Of a stretch of 8,959 nt of DNA, positions 1 to 5,336 are shown one piece after another. The stretch lies in the NCBI GenBank assembly GCA_964459095.1, contig CAYWKL010000036.1, forward strand, positions 1-8,959, in the 5' to 3' direction. Numbering within the stretch: the first letter of the stretch is position 1; each line of letters opens with the position of its first letter. The stretch is from CAYWKL01 sp964459095. Lineage in GTDB: Bacteria > Patescibacteriota > Microgenomatia > Daviesbacterales > UBA10151. Made by a program: the position numbers and the translations under genes. The notes beneath the pieces are model-generated. The model was not told where the DNA came from, did no database searches, and worked only from the letters and a program-made list of their open reading frames with translations.

Positions 1-26
1 TCTTAGTCTGTTTAAGGTACTAGCGG

Positions 27-44
27 ATTCACATTATTCACATT
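27..44. repeat. 9-bp tandem duplication next to the stop of the solute-binding protein gene
   Basis: ATTCACATT occurs twice back to back, ending one base before the stop codon (45-47, minus strand) of the solute-binding protein gene. It is a perfect duplication but short. The remaining bases 1-26 show no gene, no hairpin followed by a T-run, and no tRNA that I can fold, so the end of the operon transcript is not visible here. The duplication may be chance or replication slippage. Confidence 0.4.
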
Positions 45-1481
45 TTAAAAATTAAGATGCATGTCCTCAAATTGCAAATCAGTTACTTTTTGTAAATGTG
101 GCAATATTTTTTTTAAAGCTACTACATTATATTTTGGAAAATAAAGTGGCGTCGCTGGAGCATCATCAAGTAGTACTTTTTGCAAATCAAAATATCTTTC
201 TTTCCTTATTTCATAATCTATTAACTTTCTTCCATCCTCTAGGTCTTTATCAACTCTTGGAGAATATTGGTTTCCTGAGGAATATTGAGAAATATTGTTT
301 ATTGTCTGGGTTGAGTGCCACAGGGAGTATTGATCCGGATCAAGGGGAATATTTGGATTGACCTCTTGGGTTATGAGTAGAACTTGGAAATTTTGAGGGA
401 CTCCGCTCTCCACCCTTAAGAGTGCGTTTACCCCTAGATTCCTCCATTCCTTAACGATTTTTTCACCAACCTCTTTAAGGTTAGCAGTTGCAGTCAGAGT
501 TATTTTCTCATCTTTTCCTTTTTCCACCTTATCCAGATACTCTTTTGCTAAATCCTTATTATCCAAGAAATCTTTAACATCAGGATTAAAGGCCCAAGAT
601 AATGGATAAACAAAAGTTTTTGCTCTCATCTCCTTATCAATTGAGGGTGCTGCAAAACTTAAAGCTAATCTAAAGTTTCTATCTGAAAGAATAGGATCTT
701 TAGTGTTATAAAATATAGCCACAATCCTATTAAAGTTTGGTTTATTATAATAGACAAAAGGACCTTCTTTCTCAAACTCTAAAACACTGTGTAATCCAAG
801 CAGACTTTGTACTTCTCCAATTTTTAATGCGTTCTTCGCAGTTTTTTCATCTGGATAAAATTTAATAACAACATTCGGCAAATTTTCTTTGTTTGTCTTT
901 AAAGATATCTTTCTAATAAAAATTTGGTCTGTTTCAACAAAGTCAATAAAATATGGTCCTGTTCCAAAATTAGCACTTTCTTTAAAAACAGGTTTTGTGA
1001 GCATTGAAGGAAAAGGGCTAAAAGAATCCGCAAGTTCAAATACCAGGGTATTATTATTTTTTACTTTAACTTTTGCCTCAGGCATTGAGACCGCAAGGTC
1101 TTTGGCAAAGATTTTCGATCCATCAATCCAGGACCCTTCTTTTATCTTAAATTCCCAAATTCTGGCATTATCATTTGAACTCCAAGATAATGCTATCGAA
1201 GCAGAGGGACTACCTGTTTTATCTAAACGTACAAGAGGTTCTGAAAGCAATGAAGTAACTACTACAGGTAAACTATCCATAGTATATGTTCCAACAATTC
1301 CCTCAGTCAGTGTTGGTTTGGATAAAAAACTCAAAAAAATATCTGTTTTTGTTGCAAGCACAACAAACAATATAACTAATAAGCTAGTTGTTAAAATCCT
1401 TATTTTGTAACGTTTGTAAAAATGGGTTACTAGATTTGCAGAAACTTCCAAAGGTTGAAAAAAATCTTTTAGAGAACTCAT
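45..1481 (-). CDS. Membrane-anchored ABC transporter solute-binding protein, family 5 (OppA/DppA-like)
   Basis: This 478-residue protein looks like a family 5 extracellular solute-binding protein (SBP_bac_5, peptide/nickel class), the part that captures oligopeptides or similar ligands for an ABC importer. Residues about 28-50 form one hydrophobic segment preceded by basic residues (KRYKIR), so it is probably held in the membrane by an uncleaved N-terminal helix. There is no lipobox cysteine, which such proteins usually have in cells with one membrane. The typical N-terminal pattern is present: LTEGIVGTY near 58, SEPLVRLD near 80, then IALSWSSNDNARIWEFKIKE and a WIDGSKIFAKDL block at 96-130, corresponding to the usual 'LAesW..s.Dg..y.F.lR....f.DG..l.a.Dv'. 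NFRLALSFAAP corresponds to the 'vR.Al..aiD' region. It is somewhat short for the family (about 500-600). It is the last gene of the operon, 9 bp after secG. No permease or ATPase genes are visible, so the ligand is unknown and a non-transport role is possible. Confidence 0.8.
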   Translation of the reverse strand: MSSLKDFFQPLEVSANLVTHFYKRYKIRILTTSLLVILFVVLATKTDIFLSFLSKPTLTEGIVGTYTMDSLPVVVTSLLSEPLVRLDKTGSPSASIALSWSSNDNARIWEFKIKEGSWIDGSKIFAKDLAVSMPEAKVKVKNNNTLVFELADSFSPFPSMLTKPVFKESANFGTGPYFIDFVETDQIFIRKISLKTNKENLPNVVIKFYPDEKTAKNALKIGEVQSLLGLHSVLEFEKEGPFVYYNKPNFNRIVAIFYNTKDPILSDRNFRLALSFAAPSIDKEMRAKTFVYPLSWAFNPDVKDFLDNKDLAKEYLDKVEKGKDEKITLTATANLKEVGEKIVKEWRNLGVNALLRVESGVPQNFQVLLITQEVNPNIPLDPDQYSLWHSTQTINNISQYSSGNQYSPRVDKDLEDGRKLIDYEIRKERYFDLQKVLLDDAPATPLYFPKYNVVALKKILPHLQKVTDLQFEDMHLNF

Positions 1482-1490
1482 ACTTTAGAT

Positions 1491-1706
1491 TTATAATGCT
1501 ACATTAATTAGCGAAGTAATTAAAAAAAGGCAGGCTACTATTATTGTCGCTATGAAGGTAAGCTTCTCAGCACCTCGCTTTGTTCCATAAAACCCAGAGT
1601 CTCCTCCAAATGTTGAACCTAAACCGCTACCCTTAGCTTGAAGTAGTATTAAAATTACAAGAATTAAGGCAAAAAGTATTTGAAATATGTCAGACAAACT
1701 ATTCAT
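1491..1706 (-). CDS. secG: Protein translocase subunit SecG
   Basis: This 71-residue protein is SecG, the small accessory subunit of the SecYEG channel, which assists SecA-driven protein export across the cytoplasmic membrane. It has the family layout: a first transmembrane helix at about residues 6-23 ending in LLQ, the glycine-rich cytoplasmic loop GSGLGSTFGG (26-35), the conserved RGAEKLT block (44-50), and a second helix at about 50-69. Its length is normal for the family. The start lies 2 bp after the stop of the upstream holin-family gene and its own stop lies 9 bp before the solute-binding protein start. No clear Shine-Dalgarno sequence is present, so translation probably depends on the upstream gene. 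Operon neighbours with a signal peptide or membrane anchor fit an export setting. Confidence 0.95.
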   Translation of the reverse strand: MNSLSDIFQILFALILVILILLQAKGSGLGSTFGGDSGFYGTKRGAEKLTFIATIIVACLFLITSLINVAL

Positions 1707-1708
1707 TG

Positions 1709-2110
1709 TTATTTAATGAGCCAACTTAAAAAATGTGATGTAAATCCTATCACGAATGAGGCCACAATTGCCACCATTAAGACATTTAAGTTTATAGGAG
1801 GTACTATTATACCTGCTAGATTAGCCCCTTGAAATGTAAAGGGAACTATACTTAGTTCAGGGACAATTTTAGTAAGTAGGTATAGGGCTAAAACATTTAC
1901 AACCCAAGAAAAAACTCCAAGAGTAAGCAGGTTAAGAGGTAGGAACATTATTTTTAAAAGTGGCACCACCAGCATATTTATAACCATAAATATCCCCGCC
2001 GCATAAAGCAAACTATTAACTCCACCTTTAAAAACAAGGCCAGGAATAATTAGAGTAGCCAAAACTAGGCTAGTTAAATTTATTAGATAATTTCTGAATA
2101 ATTTTTTCAT
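1709..2110 (-). CDS. Phage holin family 4-type (PF04020/YvlD-like) four-helix membrane protein
   Basis: This 133-residue integral membrane protein has four predicted helices at about residues 7-26, 31-50, 60-82 and 108-130. The block NMLVVPLLKIMFLPLNLLTLGVFSWVVN (45-72, here given by its ends and key residues N45, P50, K53, P58, N60, T63, G65) is typical of the family named 'phage holin family 4, superfamily IV', which includes YvlD. The family name is historical: members are ordinary chromosomal genes, widespread in bacteria, with no proven lysis role, and no phage genes lie nearby. Its ATG overlaps the uvrC stop in an ATGA (2107-2110), which suggests translational coupling. The 2-bp gap to secG places it firmly in the operon. 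Its function is unknown. Confidence 0.85.
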   Translation of the reverse strand: MKKLFRNYLINLTSLVLATLIIPGLVFKGGVNSLLYAAGIFMVINMLVVPLLKIMFLPLNLLTLGVFSWVVNVLALYLLTKIVPELSIVPFTFQGANLAGIIVPPINLNVLMVAIVASFVIGFTSHFLSWLIK

Positions 2111-3456
2111 CTCTTGCTAAAAAAAGTTTTATTTCTCAAGTACCTGTGGTATTTGACAGCAAACCTGTGAGATTCATCCCTAAGTTTTTGAACCATCCTT
2201 AAACTTAAGCTATCTTTCTTTAATTTTATTACATTACCACCTAAATCATAAATCCTCTCCATCCTTTTTGCTAAACCAAATACTGGTATGTCTATACTCT
2301 TTTGTCTTAATACAGAAAGGACTGCAGAAACTTGACCTTTCCCCCCATCAATTAAAAACATTTGAGGATAGGGCCAATCTTTGTGGTTTATTCTTCTTGC
2401 TATCATCTCCTTATGCATTGCGTAATCATTTGGTTTTCCAGAAAGTCTTATTTTGAATTTTCTATACTGTGATTTATCTATTTCTCCATTAGTTAGAACA
2501 ACCATTGACCCACTAGCTTGCTTTCCTTGAATATTCGAAACATCATACCCTTCAATTCTTAAAGGAAGCTCTTCTAAACCCAAAACCTCTTTTAGCTCGT
2601 TTAAACCCTTTTGGGTTAGATCTTCTTGGTAGTTAGGATTCTCTAGATAATTTTGTATTCTGTTGGGAGAAGTTAAATACTCAATTCCTAAAATAGTTTT
2701 TTTATCATTTCCAGCCTTTTCAAAGTCTAAATTATTTGATGAACTAATCATTTCTTTTTGTAAATCAGAAATCAACTCATCTTTTTTTCCCTCCATAAGT
2801 TTTATAAATCTTTTGATAATTTTTCTATAATCCTCTTGTGAAATTTTTCCTGCACAAGGCCCAGGACAAAGCCCTAAGTGATAGTAAAAACAAGACCTTG
2901 TCTTCCAATTAGCTTTCCAATCCCGGATTGGATTTACCTTGACAATCCGGGATTGGAAGCTTAGTTTCGGTGGATTTGAACACCAGGGGAAAACTCTTCT
3001 TAATGCTTTTAGTGTCTTTTTAACAGTAGTTGAAGAGGGAAAAGGGCCAAAATACTTTAATGCTTTTAAGCCTTGCCTGCCGGCAGGCAGGTCTTTTTTC
3101 CTAGCAGTAATTATTCTTGGAAATTTCTCCTTTGTAACTTTAATATAAAGATAATCTTTATCATCAACTAGTCTGACATTAAATCTAGGTAAATATTTTT
3201 TTATTAAATTTGCCTCTAGTATTAGAGCCTCAAGCTCAGATTCAACAATAATAGTATCAAGGGATCTAATCTGCTTTATCAAAACAGCAACTTTTGTGTT
3301 CCCACTTGACATGTGGGAAGTTGAAAAATATGAAGAGACTCTGTGGAATAGATCTATTGCTTTTCCCACATATAAAACACTTCCTGATTTACCTTTAAAA
3401 ATATATATACCTGGCTTGTGAGGGATTTTTTCTCTGTGAATAAATTCTGGAATCAT
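2107..3456 (-). CDS. uvrC: UvrABC excinuclease subunit C, short form with two palindromic repeat inserts
   Basis: UvrC makes the two incisions on either side of a lesion after UvrA and UvrB have located it. The GIY-YIG nuclease domain is at about residues 10-100 (GIY 16-18, YVG 29-31). Next comes a cysteine cluster C159, C189, C197, C201, matching the iron-sulphur ligands reported for E. coli UvrC. A UVR-like stretch follows at about 229-256. The RNase H-like endonuclease domain runs from about 300 to the end: EGYDVSN (D305), NDYAMHKEM (D344), LIDGGKGQ (D370) and RDESHRFAVKYHR (H430, H437). The protein is 449 residues, against about 600 usually, and stops straight after the RNase H-like domain, so the tandem helix-hairpin-helix DNA-binding end is missing. 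The stop overlaps the next gene's ATG, so this is a settled gene end and not a fresh frameshift. Two in-frame palindromes encode extra peptides at about 123-129 (LPAGRQG) and 165-182. The start overlaps the transglutaminase stop (ATGA), implying translational coupling. Confidence 0.95.
   Translation of the reverse strand: MIPEFIHREKIPHKPGIYIFKGKSGSVLYVGKAIDLFHRVSSYFSTSHMSSGNTKVAVLIKQIRSLDTIIVESELEALILEANLIKKYLPRFNVRLVDDKDYLYIKVTKEKFPRIITARKKDLPAGRQGLKALKYFGPFPSSTTVKKTLKALRRVFPWCSNPPKLSFQSRIVKVNPIRDWKANWKTRSCFYYHLGLCPGPCAGKISQEDYRKIIKRFIKLMEGKKDELISDLQKEMISSSNNLDFEKAGNDKKTILGIEYLTSPNRIQNYLENPNYQEDLTQKGLNELKEVLGLEELPLRIEGYDVSNIQGKQASGSMVVLTNGEIDKSQYRKFKIRLSGKPNDYAMHKEMIARRINHKDWPYPQMFLIDGGKGQVSAVLSVLRQKSIDIPVFGLAKRMERIYDLGGNVIKLKKDSLSLRMVQKLRDESHRFAVKYHRYLRNKTFFSKR
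2912..2960. repeat. In-frame palindromic element inside uvrC (CCAATCCSGGATTGG family)
   Basis: The left arm GCTTTCCAATCCCGGATTG (2912-2930) and the right arm CAATCCGGGATTGGAAGC (2943-2960) are reverse complements apart from one extra T, with a 12-base loop between them. Each arm also contains its own smaller palindrome, AATCC-S-GGATT. On the minus strand it is read as part of UvrC residues 165-182 (FQSRIVKVNPIRDW and neighbours). In E. coli UvrC the first two cluster cysteines are separated by 11 residues (C154, C166, from memory). Here C159 and C189 are separated by 29, an excess of 18 residues, which matches an insertion of about 54 bp. The same core occurs in uvrA at 6341-6359, in the same orientation and reading phase. 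Confidence 0.85.
3072..3091. repeat. GC-rich palindrome encoding the LPAGRQG insert in UvrC
   Basis: The core TGCCTGCCGGCAGGCA (3074-3089) is a perfect 16-bp palindrome with one further matching pair outside it (3072/3091) across a mismatch. It stands out as an all-GC-rich island in AT-rich DNA. On the minus strand it reads LPAGRQG (UvrC residues 123-129), placed between the ITARKKD and LKALKYFGPFP stretches, where UvrC proteins are variable. I recall this same palindrome and PAGRQ peptide as a common feature of Patescibacteria genomes, found both inside and between genes. It is followed on the plus strand by TC and six T's (3094-3099), so it also has the shape of an antisense terminator. Confidence 0.85.
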
Positions 3457-5306
3457 TTATTCTTAGTTAAATCTAAATTTTGAGTTTTCTTGTGTAATAA
3501 AAACACTCCAACATACGTTAAAAGCAAAATCAGCACAACCCCTAAAATTGCAAACCCAAAAATTTTGAGCCTAAAAAAAGGTATTACTTCTATAATTTTT
3601 TGAGTCTCAAGATTACCTACCCTTAAGATTATTACATCCTGGAAAGATACCCAAAGGCTTTCTGGCCTTAAGCTAAATTCTCTGGTGTAATTTCCAAAAG
3701 GAGGAATTGAAGGTGTTTCAAAATAACCTTCACTCCCAAATGATATTTTAGAAGCACTTAGCGAGGCTTCCTGTGAAGGATAAATCCCAGATCCCCTATT
3801 TTTGACCTTAATAGTCAAAGAAGCAGGTAGTCCTGCCAAAATTTCCTGATTTGAATCAATTTCAAGCTCTACTTTAGGCTGGGGTTCAAACTTTTCATCA
3901 GTAAACTCAAAAGAAACATTGTTTGTTGAATCAGGTGTCAGTGAAGAGGTCCCTCTTTTAGCCAGTGCCAAATGATTTAAATCCATTTTGTTAAAATAAT
4001 CCACCCCCCCTGAAGTATTTTGCCAAGTTGGATCCACCATTACCCAACCCACATCCTCATCATAATATTCTGGCCAGGCATGAAGGAGTGTCCCAAAAGA
4101 CCTTGGGCGTAAATCTTCGTCTTCGCTATAGGCAAACCCAACAACCTCTCTTGCAGGTATCTCTGCTGCGCGAGCAAGGGTTATAAACAAATCTGTAAAC
4201 TCGCTACACAAGCTTGAACTAGGGGAAGCCAGCGCATTTAGACTTCCAAGTCTTTTAAAATCACCCCTTTTAACCCTTTGAGAATCATATTTTAAATAAT
4301 CTACTACAAAATTATAAATTAGATTTGCTTTTTCTTTGGATTTCTTTGGGTTTTTACCTGTAAAAATTTCTTTTAATTTAGCAGTTATTAAAGGATTGTT
4401 TGACTCCCAATATTTTTGTGGCTGTGTAAAATTTTTTACTTCTTTTGTTGACAGAGCCTCACGTATACTTGAGCTATTTTTAAGTCTAGCTAGCCCTTCC
4501 ACATTTACATTTAAACTCTCATCAGGCTTTAGCTTAAACCAGGCCAGAAAATTGCCATCTAAATCAATTGTCACATCCTCAGGTAAAGGAGTTATTTTTT
4601 GAATTTCCACTTCTTGATAATTTGTGTCCATAGGTAGAGGAACTGAAGCAAAACCCAAAAGAACATTGTTATTTTTTAGATCGAACTTAAGACCAAATTT
4701 AAAAATTTGTTCGGATCCAAAATTTGCCAAGACGCCTGAGTGTTCAATCTGATCTTTTGTGAAATTTAAATTTAACCTTCCGCCTGATTCTGAAAAACTT
4801 TTTGGCTCAGGAGTAATTGAAGTTGGATCTCCAAACCCTACAGGAACTGAAAGTGTAAGATTGTACTGATCTTCTGGCTCTGTAACTGAAATTCTTGGGA
4901 TTGTAACCTCCCAAACTTTTCCCTGCTTGCTTGCAAAATCATCTGAGCTAAAATCCAGAGTCCAATCATACTCCTTTCCAAACCCAACAACTTGTTGATT
5001 AAAATCAACACCAATCACTACTTTATTTCCTTCTTTTCTTACAGTAGTTTTTAGAGAACCTGAGGAATCAAAGGCAGATACGTCCTTTATGTCTCCGGCA
5101 GAAAGATTTAAAGAAAAGTTAGATGCATAAAAACGGTCTGTCAAATTCCTAAGAGTAATATCCTCTCTAACTTTCGTTTCGCCATCCTCATTAACCGAGT
5201 AAGTCACATTGTAGCTTGTAGCGAACTCACCTGCAGCATAAACTCCCTTCGTAAAAATAAAGAATAAAAGAAATGTTGCAAAAAAAGCGACTAATTTCTT
5301 TAGCAT
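3453..5306 (-). CDS. Exported transglutaminase-like domain protein with C-terminal membrane anchor
   Basis: This 617-residue protein has a signal peptide (KK, then a hydrophobic run at about 5-19, probable cleavage near VYAA, residues 23-25) and one transmembrane helix near the C-terminus (about 580-604) followed by a basic tail (HKK). Most of the protein should therefore lie outside the cell, anchored at the membrane. The N-terminal 270 residues look like beta-sandwich modules. The transglutaminase-like fold (PF01841) spans about 300-430 and keeps a plausible catalytic triad: C367 (SSLCSEFTDLFITLARAAEIPARE context), H409 (LLHAWPEYY) and D425 (WVMVDPTW). Such domains act as peptidases, amidases or crosslinkers; the actual substrate cannot be told here. 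Residues about 475-575 look like another beta-sandwich domain (LPASLTIKVKNRG). It is the first gene of the five-gene run, 30 bp after uvrA, and its TGA overlaps the uvrC ATG. No good Shine-Dalgarno sequence precedes the ATG. Confidence 0.85.
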   Translation of the reverse strand: MLKKLVAFFATFLLFFIFTKGVYAAGEFATSYNVTYSVNEDGETKVREDITLRNLTDRFYASNFSLNLSAGDIKDVSAFDSSGSLKTTVRKEGNKVVIGVDFNQQVVGFGKEYDWTLDFSSDDFASKQGKVWEVTIPRISVTEPEDQYNLTLSVPVGFGDPTSITPEPKSFSESGGRLNLNFTKDQIEHSGVLANFGSEQIFKFGLKFDLKNNNVLLGFASVPLPMDTNYQEVEIQKITPLPEDVTIDLDGNFLAWFKLKPDESLNVNVEGLARLKNSSSIREALSTKEVKNFTQPQKYWESNNPLITAKLKEIFTGKNPKKSKEKANLIYNFVVDYLKYDSQRVKRGDFKRLGSLNALASPSSSLCSEFTDLFITLARAAEIPAREVVGFAYSEDEDLRPRSFGTLLHAWPEYYDEDVGWVMVDPTWQNTSGGVDYFNKMDLNHLALAKRGTSSLTPDSTNNVSFEFTDEKFEPQPKVELEIDSNQEILAGLPASLTIKVKNRGSGIYPSQEASLSASKISFGSEGYFETPSIPPFGNYTREFSLRPESLWVSFQDVIILRVGNLETQKIIEVIPFFRLKIFGFAILGVVLILLLTYVGVFLLHKKTQNLDLTKNK

Positions 5307-5322
5307 ATTTTTGAATTATCTA

Positions 5323-5331
5323 ATTGTACCA
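5323..5331 (-). promoter_or_regulatory. Possible extended -10 promoter for the transglutaminase-uvrC-secG operon
   Basis: In the 30-bp gap after uvrA, the minus strand reads TGGTACAAT, which fits an extended -10 (TGn followed by TACAAT, 5 of 6 to TATAAT). There is no recognisable -35 hexamer at 17 bp, which extended -10 promoters can lack. Transcription would begin about 10 bases before the ATG at 5306. It is the only promoter-like string in the gap. In AT-rich DNA such matches arise by chance, and read-through from uvrA is an equally good explanation. Confidence 0.35.
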
Positions 5332-5336
5332 AGAAT

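Noticed and set aside
1..44. tRNA fragment or terminator at the left edge.
   Set aside because: I could not fold a cloverleaf half or find a GC hairpin followed by T's on the minus strand. Only a 9-bp tandem duplication is visible.
889..1410. A 173-codon open frame on the plus strand, and similar shorter ones at 98-361, 2268-2456, 2939-3148, 4336-4602, 5579-5761, 6895-7080 and 7591-7896.
   Set aside because: Each lies wholly opposite a well-supported minus-strand gene and its translation has no recognisable motif. AT-rich genes often leave such antisense frames.
1709..2110. Prophage remnant, suggested by the holin family name.
   Set aside because: The family is a common chromosomal membrane protein family, and no integrase, lysin, capsid or terminase gene is present. 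The gene sits in a housekeeping operon.
2107..2200. UvrC shortened by a recent frameshift or sequencing error.
   Set aside because: The stop overlaps the ATG of the next complete gene, and that downstream sequence encodes a good four-helix membrane protein in another frame, so no lost UvrC tail is hidden there.
2912..2960. CRISPR-like repeat or intrinsic terminator inside uvrC.
   Set aside because: There is no series of equal repeats with spacers, no T-run follows either side, and the reading frame continues through it with conserved UvrC sequence on both sides.
3453..3456. Use of TGA as glycine (code 25), considered because the window looks like Patescibacteria.
   Set aside because: TGA ends both the transglutaminase gene and uvrC exactly where protein homology ends and where the next ATG overlaps. 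The standard bacterial code fits all genes.
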